From: Desulfobacteraceae bacterium UBA2174
Lineage (GTDB): Bacteria > Desulfobacterota > Desulfobacteria > Desulfobacterales > UBA2174
Direction: 5' to 3'
DNA: 64,000 nucleotides
NCBI GenBank assembly: GCA_002327445.1
Contig: DCWA01000026.1
Span: 1-64,000 of the forward strand
Made by a program: the position numbers and the translations under genes. The notes under the pieces are model-generated. The model was not told where the DNA came from, searched no databases, and saw only the letters and a list, made by a program, of their open reading frames with translations. Below are positions 32,407 through 43,000 of this stretch, in pieces. Numbering within the stretch: position 1 is the first letter of the stretch; each line of letters begins with the position of its first letter.

Positions 32407-33144
32407 ATGGGCAAGACATTCGCCAAACCCAGATCCCTTTCCGACCAGTACACCCACTACTGTCCCGGCTGTACCCACGGCGTCATCCACCGGCTGGTGG
32501 CCGAGACGATCGATGAGTTGGACATCATGGAGCGCACCGTCGGTATCGCGCCGGTGGGCTGCGCCGTGCTGGCCTACAACTATTTCAACTGCGATTTCCA
32601 GGAAGCGGCCCACGGGCGGGCCCCGGCCATGGCCACCGGCATCAAGCGGGTGCGCCCGGACCTGGTGGTGTTCACTTACCAGGGAGACGGCGACCTGGCC
32701 AGCATCGGCATGGGCGAGATCGTCCATGCCGCCAACCGCGGGGAAAAGTTCACGGTGATCTTCGTCAACAACGCCGTCTACGGGATGACCGGCGGTCAGA
32801 TGGCGCCCACCACCATGCCGGGCCAGCGGACCACCACGTCTCCCTTCGGGCGCAACGTGGAGGAGGTCGGCATGCCGATCAAGATGGCCGAGCTGCTCTC
32901 CGCCCTGCAGACCCCGGCCTACATCTCGCGCCAGACGGTGATCGATCCCAAGGGCATTCGCAAGGCCAAGCAGGCGATCCGCAGAGCCTTCGAGTACCAG
33001 CTTGCCGGCCGCTGCTTTTCCCTGGTGGAGCTGGTGAGCACCTGCCCCACCAACTGGGGCATGACGCCGGTGGAAGCGGTGGCCTGGGCGCGCGATACCC
33101 TGCTGCCCTACTACCGCCTCGGGGATTTCAAGGTTCCGGAATGA
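32407..33144 (+). CDS. korB: 2-oxoacid:ferredoxin oxidoreductase subunit beta (thiamine-binding)
   Basis: A 245-residue thiamine-diphosphate-binding subunit. HYCPGCTHGV gives the Cys pair near the N-terminus, YQGDGDLASIG is the thiamine/Mg motif, and NNAVYGMTGGQMAPT follows. ATG at 32407 with AAGGAG 7 bp before it. Part of korDABC. Confidence 0.93.
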   Translation: MGKTFAKPRSLSDQYTHYCPGCTHGVIHRLVAETIDELDIMERTVGIAPVGCAVLAYNYFNCDFQEAAHGRAPAMATGIKRVRPDLVVFTYQGDGDLASIGMGEIVHAANRGEKFTVIFVNNAVYGMTGGQMAPTTMPGQRTTTSPFGRNVEEVGMPIKMAELLSALQTPAYISRQTVIDPKGIRKAKQAIRRAFEYQLAGRCFSLVELVSTCPTNWGMTPVEAVAWARDTLLPYYRLGDFKVPE

Positions 33145-33176
33145 CGGGCCGGCGGCCCGCGCCAGAGGAAGCACCC

Positions 33177-33713
33177 ATGCAAAGCGAAGTGAAGTTTGCC
33201 GGTTTCGGTGGCCAAGGAATTCTGCTCAGCGCCAAGATCCTGGCCCATGCGGCCCTGGATGAAGGCCACGAGGTGGTCTGGATCCCCTCCTACGGCCCGG
33301 AGATGCGCGGCGGGACAGCCTACTGCACCGTGGTAATCGGCGATCGGCCCATCGGCTCGCCCATCATCAAGAACCCGATGCACCTCATCGCCATGAACCG
33401 GCCGTCGCTGGAAAAGTTCGCTCCCACGGTCAGGCCGGGGGGAATCATTCTCATCAATGCCAATCTCATCCCGATCGGTTCGGGCAGGGACGACGTGACG
33501 GATCTTGTGGTGCCGGTGAACGACCTGGCGGCCACGGCGGGCAACCTGAGGGCCGCCAACCTCGTGGCCCTGGCCGCCTTCGTGGCGCGCAGCGGCATCG
33601 TCGCCTTCGAGACCCTGCGGCACTGCGTGGCCGAGGAGTTCGCCGGAAAGCCCGGGGCCTTGGCCGTCAACTTGGTTGCCCTGGAAAAGGGACGCGAGGC
33701 GGCCGAGGGGTGA
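33177..33713 (+). CDS. korC: 2-oxoacid:ferredoxin oxidoreductase subunit gamma
   Basis: A 178-residue gamma chain, opening with the family's KFAGFGGQGILLSAKIL and continuing with PSYGPEMRGGTAYCTV, which contacts CoA and the other chains. Start at 33177; the upstream in-frame stretch overlaps the korB end and reads poorly. It is the last kor gene; cmk starts 17 bp after it. Confidence 0.93.
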   Translation: MQSEVKFAGFGGQGILLSAKILAHAALDEGHEVVWIPSYGPEMRGGTAYCTVVIGDRPIGSPIIKNPMHLIAMNRPSLEKFAPTVRPGGIILINANLIPIGSGRDDVTDLVVPVNDLAATAGNLRAANLVALAAFVARSGIVAFETLRHCVAEEFAGKPGALAVNLVALEKGREAAEG

Positions 33714-33730
33714 CCAGAGGGGAATCCGGC

Positions 33731-34411
33731 ATGACCCCACGGACACGGCCGCTGCTGCTGGTGACCATCGACGGGCCCGCCGGGGCGGGCAAGACCACCG
33801 TCAGCCGGCTCCTGGCCCAGCGTCTCGGCTACCGCTACGTGGATACCGGGGCTCTTTACCGGGCCGTGGCGTTGGCCGCGATGGACCGGCAGGTGGGCGC
33901 CGCGGACGACGAGGGGCTCGATCGACTCTGTCAAGGGATCCACTTGGCGTTGACGGTCACGGATCGGGGGTTGCGTCTGATTCTCGACGGGGCGGATGTC
34001 ACTGACCGGCTGCGCGGCCGGGAGGTGACCGCCATGGCATCGGCCGTATCGGCACGTCTTCCGGTGCGCCGTTTCCTGCTGACGCTGCAACGTGCCCTGG
34101 GTGAGGCGCGGGGCGCGGTGTTCGAGGGCCGCGACATGGGCACGGTGGTCTTCCCGGACGCGGATGTGAAATTTTTTCTCGACGCCGCCGTGGAGGAACG
34201 GGCGCGCCGCCGGCACGCCGAACTGGCCGAAGCCGGCCGGCCTCCCCTGGCCACGGTGATCGAGGAGATCCGGCAGCGGGATCGCAACGACAGCTCCCGG
34301 CAACTGGCCCCCTTGAAGCCCGCCGCCGATGCCGTGCGCATCGACGCCACCGATTTGACCCCCGACGGGGTCGTGGAGCGGATGCTGGCCCACATCGACG
34401 TCTTGACCTGA
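33731..34411 (+). CDS. cmk: Cytidylate kinase
   Basis: Phosphorylates CMP and dCMP with ATP. The 226-residue protein has the P-loop DGPAGAGKTTVSRLLA, YVDTGALYRAVA, the EGRDMGTVVFPDADVKFFLDA block and the long NMP-binding insert typical of bacterial Cmk (RGREVTAMASAVSA). cmk-rpsA order is conserved widely in bacteria. It may be co-transcribed with kor genes. Confidence 0.96.
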   Translation: MTPRTRPLLLVTIDGPAGAGKTTVSRLLAQRLGYRYVDTGALYRAVALAAMDRQVGAADDEGLDRLCQGIHLALTVTDRGLRLILDGADVTDRLRGREVTAMASAVSARLPVRRFLLTLQRALGEARGAVFEGRDMGTVVFPDADVKFFLDAAVEERARRRHAELAEAGRPPLATVIEEIRQRDRNDSSRQLAPLKPAADAVRIDATDLTPDGVVERMLAHIDVLT

Positions 34412-34545
34412 GCGCAACGGCTTGTCGGCGTGAGGAAAATTATCATTGTTTTTTAACCTTGCCTTTGGTAAGGGACGCTGTTGTATCAGGGGGTGGCGCA
34501 TACGTCCGCACCCGTGAAAATTCGGCGCAGGGGGAGCTTCTGTTA

Positions 34546-36345
34546 ATGGAAAACACTCAAGCAATCGATTCTGAACACACCGGCCAAACCAAGGACGGGG
34601 GCGTCGGCGAGCCGGCCCCGGGTGAACACCCGTCCACCGAAGGCGAAACCATGGAGAACCTCATGGAGATGTATGAGGAGAGCTTCAAGCGTTTCGCCGA
34701 GGGCGAGGTGGTCAAGGGGCGCATCATCTCGGTGGACAAGGACCATGTGCTGGTGGACATCGGCTACAAGAGCGAAGGACAGATCCGCATCCACGAGTTC
34801 AAGGATGAAAACGGTGAAGTCCATGCCCAGGTCGGCGATACCGTCGAAGTGATGGTCGAGTGGTGGGACGACGAAAACGAAGTAGTGGTCCTGTCCAAGG
34901 AAAAGGCCGAGAAGGTCAAGGTCTGGGAAGAGATCAAGGAAACCTACGACAACGACGGCACGATCAACGGCACCATCACCTCCCGGGTCAAGGGCGGTTT
35001 TTCGGTGGATATCGGGGTCCAGGCCTTCCTGCCTGGCAGCCAGGCCGACCTGCGGCCGATCCGCAACCTCGACGAGATGGTGGGCAAGGCCTTCGACTTC
35101 AAGGTTCTCAAGTACAACCGCAAGCGCAGCAATATCGTGCTCTCCCGGCGTGTCATCCTGGAAGCGGAGCGTGAGGCCAAGCGCAGCGCCACCCTCTCCT
35201 CGATCAGCGAGGGCAAGGTGGTCGACGGCGTGGTCAAGAACATCACCGAATACGGGGTCTTCGTCGATCTCGGCGGGGTGGATGGGCTCCTGCATATCAC
35301 CGACATCTCCTGGGGCCGCGTCAAGCACCCCTCGGATCTGTTCTCCATCGGAGACGAGATCAAGGTCAAGATTCTCAACCTCGACCTGGAGAAGGAACGC
35401 GTCTCGCTGGGCATGAAACAGCTCTCGGCCGACCCGTGGACCATCGCCGCGGAAAAATATCCGGTCGGCTCCCGCGTCACCGGAAGGGTGGTCAGCCTGA
35501 CGGACTACGGCGCCTTCGTGGAGCTGGAAGAAGGCATCGAGGGTCTGATCCACGTTTCCGAGATGAGCTGGACGCGCAAGATCCGGCATCCCTCCAAGGT
35601 GGTCGCCGTCGGCGATCAGATCGAGGCGGTGGTGCTGGACATCAAGCCGGATGCCCGGCGCATTTCCCTCGGCATGAAGCAGGCCAAGCCCAATCCCTGG
35701 GATGTGATCAGCGAAAAGTATCCCGTGGGCACCACCATCGAGGGGCGGATCAAGAACATCACCGATTTCGGATTGTTCATCGGGATCGACGAGGGCATCG
35801 ACGGTCTGGTCCACATCAGCGACCTTTCCTGGATCAAGCGGATCAAGCATCCGAGCGATCTCTATAAGAAGGGTGACCTCGTGCAAGCGGTCGTCCTGGA
35901 TATCGACAAGAAATCCGAGCGCTTCTCCCTCGGCATCAAGCAGCTTCAGTCCGATCCCTGGGAAACGGTCAACGAGCGCTACGAGGTGGGCAAGGAAATC
36001 ACCGGTACCGTGACCAACCTCACCGATTTCGGCGTGTTCGTGGAGCTGGAGGAGGGGATCGAGGGGCTGGTGCACGTGTCTGAAATCAGCAAGGAAAAGA
36101 TCAAGACCCCCGTGGGGATGTTCAACGTGGGGGACCTGATCACGGCCCGGGTGATGAACATCAACAGCGATGAGCGGCGCATCGGTCTATCCATCAAGCG
36201 GTTGGACATGCCCGATGACCAGGCGCTGCTGAGCGAGTACGTCAGCAGCATGCGCCAGCCCACTTCCGCCTTCGGCGAAATTCTGCGGGAGAATCTCCAG
36301 GAGAAGCTCAACAGCCAGCATCATGGAGATGACGAAGAGGCCTGA
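34546..36345 (+). CDS. rpsA: 30S ribosomal protein S1
   Basis: A 599-residue S1 with six S1/OB repeats starting near residues 52, 138, 224, 308, 395 and 482; the last four share the pattern GxVxNxTxxGxFVxLxxGxxGLxHxSE. It binds mRNA leaders on the ribosome. The ATG at 34546 follows GGGGAG; the N-terminal ~45 residues before repeat 1 are an acidic, low-complexity extension. Repeats 3-6 are the most alike, as usual. cmk precedes it by 134 bp, which includes an AT-richer stretch at about 34435-34460 that may hold a promoter. Confidence 0.97.
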   Translation: MENTQAIDSEHTGQTKDGGVGEPAPGEHPSTEGETMENLMEMYEESFKRFAEGEVVKGRIISVDKDHVLVDIGYKSEGQIRIHEFKDENGEVHAQVGDTVEVMVEWWDDENEVVVLSKEKAEKVKVWEEIKETYDNDGTINGTITSRVKGGFSVDIGVQAFLPGSQADLRPIRNLDEMVGKAFDFKVLKYNRKRSNIVLSRRVILEAEREAKRSATLSSISEGKVVDGVVKNITEYGVFVDLGGVDGLLHITDISWGRVKHPSDLFSIGDEIKVKILNLDLEKERVSLGMKQLSADPWTIAAEKYPVGSRVTGRVVSLTDYGAFVELEEGIEGLIHVSEMSWTRKIRHPSKVVAVGDQIEAVVLDIKPDARRISLGMKQAKPNPWDVISEKYPVGTTIEGRIKNITDFGLFIGIDEGIDGLVHISDLSWIKRIKHPSDLYKKGDLVQAVVLDIDKKSERFSLGIKQLQSDPWETVNERYEVGKEITGTVTNLTDFGVFVELEEGIEGLVHVSEISKEKIKTPVGMFNVGDLITARVMNINSDERRIGLSIKRLDMPDDQALLSEYVSSMRQPTSAFGEILRENLQEKLNSQHHGDDEEA

Positions 36346-36390
36346 TGCTTCTGCGGCCGCCCTTCGCGGCACTCCTCCCGCGACGTATTG

Positions 36391-36434
36391 CGACGACCGG
36401 CGACGGGCTTTGGCAGCCCGGCGCCGGTCGTTGC
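36391..36434 (+). terminator. Strong hairpin after rpsA
   Basis: CGACGACCGGCGACGGGCT pairs with AGCCCGGCGCCGGTCGTTG around a short loop. There is no following U-run, so it is either a Rho-dependent stop structure or an mRNA-stabilising hairpin between rpsA and sppA. Confidence 0.5.
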
Positions 36435-36517
36435 GTTTGCGCCTGAACCGAACCGGCGCTTCCTTCTGAACCGCCGGCTCACGGCACTGTCGAGCCGGTG
36501 CGCTTCCGGAGCCATCC

Positions 36518-37417
36518 ATGTTCTCCCGTCGCCATCCCTTCCTGTTTTTCATCCTGGTGCTGGCCGCCCTCGGCACCGCCACGACGCTCATTGTCAGCGC
36601 GATGGTGGCCTTCACCATCCAGCGCAGCGGCATGGGCGAGCCGGCCGGCGATTTGCCCCGGGTGGGCATCGTCGAGGTGTCCGGCGTGCTTGCCGACGCC
36701 AAGGCGATTCTCGAAGACCTGAAAAAAATGCGCGAAGACGAATCCATCGAGGCCATCGTCCTGCGCGTCGACTCTCCCGGAGGTGCCGTGGCGCCGTCCC
36801 AGGAGGTCTTCCGGGCCGTGCAGCGGACCGCCGAGACCAAAAAGATCGTCGCCTCCCTCGGTGCCGTGGCCGCCTCGGGGGGCTACTACGCCGCCGCGGC
36901 CACCGACGGAATCGTGGCCAGCGCGGGCACTATCACCGGCAGCATCGGCGTCATCATGGGCTTTACCAATTTTCGCGAGCTGCTCGACAAGATCGGCCTG
37001 ACGCCGGTGTTCATCAAGAGCGGGGAGTTGAAGGACCTGGGCTCGCCGGTGCGCCCGATGCAGCCGGAGGAGCGCGAGGTGCTGCAGCAGCTCAGCGACC
37101 GGATCCACCGGCAGTTCATTCGGGATGTGGCCGAGGGGCGGGGCATGGACTTCGCCCGGGTGGAAGCCCTGGCCGACGGGCGGATTTACACGGGGGAAGA
37201 GGCGCAGGCGCTGGGTCTGGTGGATCGCCTGGGCAACCTGGAGGACGCGGTGGCCTGGGCCGGCGAGCTGGCCGGGGTCCAGGGGCCGGTGGAGATGGTC
37301 TACGCGCGGGAAAAGCCCTTTTCCATCCTCGAAGCAATCCTGGAGAGCCGCTGGGGCGAGATTTTCGGGCTTCTTTTCCAAGGCCGTCCGGCGGCCTTGA
37401 TGGAAGGGGCGTATTAG
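36518..37417 (+). CDS. sppA: Signal peptide peptidase SppA (S49 family)
   Basis: A 299-residue single-domain (67K-less) SppA. There is an N-terminal membrane anchor (about 8-33), then the S49 protease domain with the strand LRVDSPGGAVAPSQE, nucleophile S120 in GAVAASGGYY, and general-base K172 in IKSGELKDLGSP. It digests leftover signal peptides in the membrane. 172 bp after rpsA. Confidence 0.93.
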   Translation: MFSRRHPFLFFILVLAALGTATTLIVSAMVAFTIQRSGMGEPAGDLPRVGIVEVSGVLADAKAILEDLKKMREDESIEAIVLRVDSPGGAVAPSQEVFRAVQRTAETKKIVASLGAVAASGGYYAAAATDGIVASAGTITGSIGVIMGFTNFRELLDKIGLTPVFIKSGELKDLGSPVRPMQPEEREVLQQLSDRIHRQFIRDVAEGRGMDFARVEALADGRIYTGEEAQALGLVDRLGNLEDAVAWAGELAGVQGPVEMVYAREKPFSILEAILESRWGEIFGLLFQGRPAALMEGAY

Positions 37418-37456
37418 TCGGCCTGTCATCCCGAGGCGCGCATGACCGCTCCCTCT

Positions 37457-37527
37457 GTCATCCCGAGGAGTTAGCGACGAGGGATCTCTTTGAAGGCATC
37501 AAGATTCTTCACTGCGTTCGGAATGAC
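37457..37527. repeat. Dispersed MITE-like repeat with GTCATCCCGA ends
   Basis: Begins GTCATCCCGAGGAG and ends TTCGGAATGAC, so the ends form an imperfect terminal inverted repeat. The interior GCGACGAGGGATCT matches the copies at 51421-51488 and 51587-51685. A partial GTCATCCCGAGG also occurs at 37425. It lies between converging sppA and the YciO-type gene. Confidence 0.7.
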
Positions 37528-37613
37528 ACGGAAAGCCGGCAAAATTTCCCCCTGCTTACGCAACGACAGCGGGGCGCCATCCTCACGGGCGAGCGCTCAC
37601 TCCAAGCGCCGGG

Positions 37614-38219
37614 CTATAGGCTGCTGACGTCGCCAAGTCCCTCGCGCAGGACTTCCGGCTCGTCGTCGATGAGGGAGATGACGCTGGAGGGGCGCCCGGG
37701 CACCGAACCGCCGTCGATCACCAGGTCGAGGCGGCTGCCGAAGTAGTCGTGCAGCAGCGACGGATCCTCGAAGATGTCCCCGTCCGGAGCCTTGGCGCTG
37801 GTGGAGATGATCGGATTGCCAAGGGTTTTGACCAGGGCGATGCAGATGGCGTGATCCGGCACCCGGATGCCGGCGGTGCGGCGCTTGGTGAGCATGATCC
37901 GGGGCACGATCTTGGAGCCCTCAAGGATGAAGGTATACGGGCCGGGCAGGAGCCGCCGCATCGTCTTGTAGGCGTAGTTGGATACCTTGGCGTAATCGCT
38001 GATGTGTTTCAGGTCGCTGCAGATGAAGCTGAAGGGCTTCTTCTTGTCCCGCTGGCGCAGTTGATAGATCTTCTCGATGGCATGCTTGTTGAAAATATCG
38101 CACCCGATACCGTAATGGGTGTCGGTGGGGTAGGCGATGACGCCGCCGCGCTGCAACACCGCCACGGCCATGGCCACCAGCCGCTCGGGCGGATTTTGGG
38201 CGTTCATCTGGATCAACAT
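37614..38219 (-). CDS. YciO/YrdC-type L-threonylcarbamoyladenylate synthase-like protein
   Basis: A 201-residue protein of the Sua5/YciO/YrdC family. It has IAYPTDTHYGIGCD, the KKPFSFICSD lysine segment, LLPGPYTFILEGSK and PIISTSAKAPDG. The KRRTAGIR segment and overall length point to the YciO branch, whose role in tRNA t6A synthesis is weak or unproven, rather than true TsaC. It is probably monocistronic, converging on sppA. Confidence 0.85.
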   Translation of the reverse strand: MLIQMNAQNPPERLVAMAVAVLQRGGVIAYPTDTHYGIGCDIFNKHAIEKIYQLRQRDKKKPFSFICSDLKHISDYAKVSNYAYKTMRRLLPGPYTFILEGSKIVPRIMLTKRRTAGIRVPDHAICIALVKTLGNPIISTSAKAPDGDIFEDPSLLHDYFGSRLDLVIDGGSVPGRPSSVISLIDDEPEVLREGLGDVSSL

Positions 38220-38502
38220 CTTCGTTTCCCTCGTGCGGCGGGGGTCACCTTTCGGAAGCCCGCGGCGGTAATGGCGTTTCTATAGCCCATCTGCCTCCGG
38301 GTGGCAAGGATGCGCGGGACCCGCGGCCGCGGTGCTGGCCGGCGCTTCTCCTGGAGACGGCGGCCAGGGGGCGACGCGCCTTTCTTATGGATTGCCATTG
38401 CATCGGCCATCTGGTATGCGAAGGCAACCGCGGGCCTGGCCGAGGGCTCCCGGCATCGACCCCAAAATATTCCATCTTATTGGATTCCGGAGGAATTTGA
38501 TT

Positions 38503-39966
38503 ATGGTGACCCTTCCCCCCGAGGAGGCTTACTCGTTTGACGACGTGCTGCTGGTTCCCTGCTATTCGGATGTCTTGCCCAAAGACGTGGACACCCGCAC
38601 CCGGTTGACGCGCCGCATCAGCCTCAACATTCCCATCGTGAGCGCCGCCATGGACACCGTCACCGAGGCGCGCACCGCCATCAGCATGGCCCGCGAGGGG
38701 GGACTGGGATTCATCCATCGCAACATGGACATCGACAACCAGGTGCTCGAAGTGAGCAAGGTCAAGAAGAGTGAAAGCGGGATGATCATCGATCCGGTGA
38801 CGATCCATCCCGACCAGCCGATTCACGAAGTGCTCAAGTTGATGGAGGAATATCGCATCAGCGGCGTGCCGGTGATCAAGGACGAACAGCTCGTGGGCAT
38901 CGTCACCAATCGCGACCTGCGCTTCGAGTCGTCCCTGGACAAGCCGGTGGCCGAGGTGATGACCAAGGAGAACCTCGTGACGGTCTCCGAAGGCATCAGC
39001 CTCGAGGAATCCAAGCGACTTCTGCACAAGCACCGCATCGAGAAGCTGCTGGTGGTGGACAAGGACGGCCGGCTCACCGGCATGATCACCATCAAGGACA
39101 TCGAGAAGATCAAGAAATACCCCAATGCGTGCAAGGACCGCCTCGGCCGGTTGCGGGTGGGCGCCGCCGTCGGCGTGGGGCCGGACATGCTGGAACGCGC
39201 CGAGGCGCTGCTGGCCGCCGGTGCCGACGTGATCTGCATCGACACTTCCCACGGGCACACCCTCAACGTGATCCAGGCGGTCAAGACGCTCAAGTCGACC
39301 TTCTCCGAGATCGAGCTCATCGCGGGCAACGTGGCCACCGCCAAGGGCGCCGAGGACCTCATCGCCGCGGGGGTCGACGGGGTGAAGATCGGCATCGGCC
39401 CCGGGTCCATCTGCACCACGCGCATCGTTGCCGGGGTGGGGATTCCCCAGATCACGGCCATCATGAACTGCCGGTCGGTATCGTCCAAGACGGGTGTGCC
39501 CATCATCGCCGACGGGGGGATCAAATACTCGGGAGACCTGACCAAGGCCATCGGCGCCGGGGCCCAGGTCGTGATGATCGGCGGGCTGCTCGCCGGCACC
39601 GAGGAGAGCCCGGGGGAGCTGATTCTTTTCCAGGGGCGCACGTACAAGGTCTATCGGGGGATGGGGTCCCTGGAGGCGATGCGCCAGGGAAGCAAGGACC
39701 GCTACTACCAGGGGGAAAACGAATCCCCGGACAAGCTGGTGCCCGAGGGGATCGTTGGCCGGGTCCCCTACCGGGGGCCGGTGTCCGATACGATTCTGCA
39801 ACTGGTGGGCGGCCTGAAGGCCGGCATGGGGTACGTGGGCTGCCGGACCATCGAAGAGCTGCGCGAAAAGGCCCGGTTCCGCAAGATCACGGCCGCCGGC
39901 ATGCGTGAAAGCCACGTTCACGATGTCATCATCACCAAGGAGGCGCCCAACTACCGCATCGAATAA
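38503..39966 (+). CDS. guaB: IMP dehydrogenase
   Basis: Oxidises IMP to XMP with NAD, the committed step to guanine nucleotides. The 487-residue protein shows the TIM-barrel start SFDDVLLVP, two CBS domains (about 95-205), the catalytic loop GPGSICTTRI, and IADGGIKYSGD with the YRGMGSLEAM flap. ATG at 38503 is preceded by GGAGGA; the longer in-frame sequence upstream is GC-rich spacer. guaA is not next door; dnaE follows after 41 bp. Confidence 0.97.
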   Translation: MVTLPPEEAYSFDDVLLVPCYSDVLPKDVDTRTRLTRRISLNIPIVSAAMDTVTEARTAISMAREGGLGFIHRNMDIDNQVLEVSKVKKSESGMIIDPVTIHPDQPIHEVLKLMEEYRISGVPVIKDEQLVGIVTNRDLRFESSLDKPVAEVMTKENLVTVSEGISLEESKRLLHKHRIEKLLVVDKDGRLTGMITIKDIEKIKKYPNACKDRLGRLRVGAAVGVGPDMLERAEALLAAGADVICIDTSHGHTLNVIQAVKTLKSTFSEIELIAGNVATAKGAEDLIAAGVDGVKIGIGPGSICTTRIVAGVGIPQITAIMNCRSVSSKTGVPIIADGGIKYSGDLTKAIGAGAQVVMIGGLLAGTEESPGELILFQGRTYKVYRGMGSLEAMRQGSKDRYYQGENESPDKLVPEGIVGRVPYRGPVSDTILQLVGGLKAGMGYVGCRTIEELREKARFRKITAAGMRESHVHDVIITKEAPNYRIE

Positions 39967-40007
39967 GTGCGGGCAAGCCTCTCTCCCTCCGTTGCTGCCG
40001 ATGTGAA

Positions 40008-43000
40008 ATGGATCCTATGACGGCCGACCCATCCAACTTCGTTCACCTCCACCTCCACACCCAGTACAGCCTGCTGGACGGGGCCATCCGGCTCGATGCC
40101 CTCATGGACCGGGTGCGCCAGTTCGGCATGTCGGCGGTGGCTGTCACCGACCACGGGACGATGTTCGGAACGGTGGAATTCTACCAGAAGGCCGCCGCCG
40201 CCGGCATCAAGCCGATCATCGGGTGCGAATGCTACGTGGCTCCCCGGCGCCTGACGGACAAGACGCCCCTGGACGCCAAGGGGGTGACGCACCTCGTGCT
40301 GCTCGCCCGCGACCTCCAGGGCTACCGCAACCTGTGCAAGCTGGCCACGGTGGCGCAATTGGATGGCTTCTACTACAAGCCGCGCATCGACAAGGCCCTG
40401 CTGGAGGACCATTGCCAGGGTTTGATCTGCCTGTCGGCCTGCCTGCACGGCGAGATCCCGCGGCTCATCCTCGACGGGCGCATCGATCTGGCGGAGGAGG
40501 CGGCCCGCTACTACCACCGTCTTTTCGGCGAGGACAATTTTTTTCTGGAGGTGCAGCACAACGGGATTCCCGATCAGGCGCGGGTCAACGCAGCGCTCAA
40601 GGAGATGAGCCAGCGGTTGTCCATCGGACTGGTGGCCACCAACGACTGCCATTACCTCGATCCCTCCGACGTGCGCGCCCACGAGGTGCTCCTGTGCATC
40701 CAGACCGGCAAGACGGTGCGGGATCCCGGGCGCTTCCGCTTCGAAACCGATCAGCTCTACTTCAAACCGCCCCGGGAGATGGAAGATTATTTTGCCGACT
40801 ATCCCGGATCCGCGGCTCAAACGGCGGCCATCGCCGCCCGCTGCGATGTCTCCTTCGACTTCAAGACCCATCACTTCCCCCGTTTTTCCAGCGACCCGGC
40901 CCAGGACGTGGTGGCGCTGTTCGAAAAGCAGGCGCGCGAGGGATTCCAGCGGCGGATGGCACGCATCCGGGTCAAGAATCCCGGAGTGGACGAGGCGCTC
41001 TACACCCAACGTTTGGAATACGAGATCCGCACGATCATCGAGATGGGTTTTCCCGGCTACTTTCTCATCGTGGCCGATTTCATCGATTACAGCCGGCGCA
41101 ACGGGATTCCGGTGGGGCCCGGGCGCGGGTCGGCCGCCGGCAGCATCGTGGCCTACAGCCTCGGGATCACCGAGCTGGACCCCATCGCCCACGGGCTGAT
41201 CTTCGAACGGTTTCTCAATCCGGCGCGCAAGTCCATGCCGGACATCGACGTGGATTTTTGCATCTTGGGCCGTGAACGGGTCTTCCGCTACGTGGTGGAA
41301 CGCTACGGGGGGGGCGACCGGGTGGCCCAGATCATCACCTTCGGCAAACTCAAGACCCGGGCGGTGATCCGCGACGTGGGACGGGCCCTCGACATCCCCC
41401 TGCCCGAGGTGGATGCCCTGGCCAAGATGGTGCCCGACGTGCTCAACATCACCCTGGACGAGGCCCTGGCCCAGACGCCACGGATCGGCCGGCTCGCCGA
41501 GGAAAATCCCCAGGTTGCCGAGTTGATCCGCATCAGCCGGGTGCTGGAGGGGCTGCCGCGCCACGCTTCCACCCACGCCGCCGGCGTGGTGATCGGGGAT
41601 CGGCCCCTGGTGGAACACCTGCCGCTGTGCCGCGGCAAAAAGGGCGAGGTGATGACCCAGTTCGACATGCGCTGCGTGGAGCAGATCGGGCTGGTGAAGT
41701 TCGACTTTCTCGGGCTGCGCAACCTCACCGTCATTGCCGAGGCCCTGCGTCTGATCGCCGAGGCGGGCCACACGCCCCCGGACCTGTCCGATCTGCCCCT
41801 GGACGACCCGGCCACCTACGCCCTGCTGGGAGAGGGGGACACCACCGGGGTCTTCCAGCTGGAAAGCAGCGGCATGAAGGACCTGCTGGTGCGGATGAAG
41901 CCCGAGACTTTCGCCGACATCACCGCCCTGGTGGCCCTCTACCGGCCCGGCCCCCTGGACAGCGGCATGGTCGAGGAGTTCGTGGAGCGGCGCCACGGCC
42001 GCAAGCCGGTGACCTACCTGCTGCCGGAACTGGATCCGATCCTCAAGGAAACCTACGGGGTCATCGTCTACCAGGAGCAGGTCATGCGCATTTCCGCGGT
42101 GCTGGCCGGCTACACCATGGCCGATGCCGACGACCTGCGCAAGGCCATGGGCAAGAAGATCGCCGAGAAAATGGCCCGGCACCGCGACAAGTTCCTTTCG
42201 GGTGCTGCGGCCAACGGCCACGATGCCGGCACGGCCAACCAGATCTTCGACCTGATGGAGAAATTCGGCCGCTACGGGTTCAACAAGGCCCACAGCGCCG
42301 CCTATGCGCTGGTTACCTACCATACCGCCTACCTCAAGGCCCATTTCCCCGTGGAGTTCATGGCGTCGCTGCTCACCAGCGAGATGCACTCCATCGACGG
42401 GGTGGTCAAGTTCATCGGTGAATGCCGCAGCCACCAGATCGAGGTGCTGCCGCCGGACATCAACTTCAGCGGAACGTCTTTCACCGTCTCGGAAGGGAAG
42501 ATCCGCTTCGGCCTGGTGGCGGTCAAGAACGTGGGCGAGGGGGCCATCGAGAACATTCTCGACGCGCGGCGCGACGGCGGCTCCTTCGACTCGCTGTTCG
42601 ATTTCTGCGAACGGGTGGACCTGCGCAAGGTGAACAAGCGGGTGGTCGAAAGCCTGATCAAGTGCGGTGCCTTCGACGGTACCGGGGCGAGCCGACCGGC
42701 GATGCTGGCGGTGCTGGAAGAGGCCCTGGAGCACGGTCAACGGGTGCAAAAGAAACGCTGCGACCCCCAGATGGGGCTCTTTGACACCTGCCCCGCGGAA
42801 ACGGCGCCGGTGGATCGGCCCGCCATGCCCGCCGGTGCGCCGGTGGACGCCCATGAACTGCTCGCCATGGAGAAGGAGTCCCTCGGTTTCTACATCAGCG
42901 GCCACCCTCTGGGGCGCTACGAGGGGATCATCGAGCAGTACGCCAGCTGCGACACCGCCGGACTCAAGGAAACGGCCGACGGCGCCACGGTGCGCGTCGG

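Noticed and set aside
36346..36517. Small gene between rpsA and sppA
   Set aside because: The stretch is dominated by a strong hairpin and has no supported start or coding pattern.
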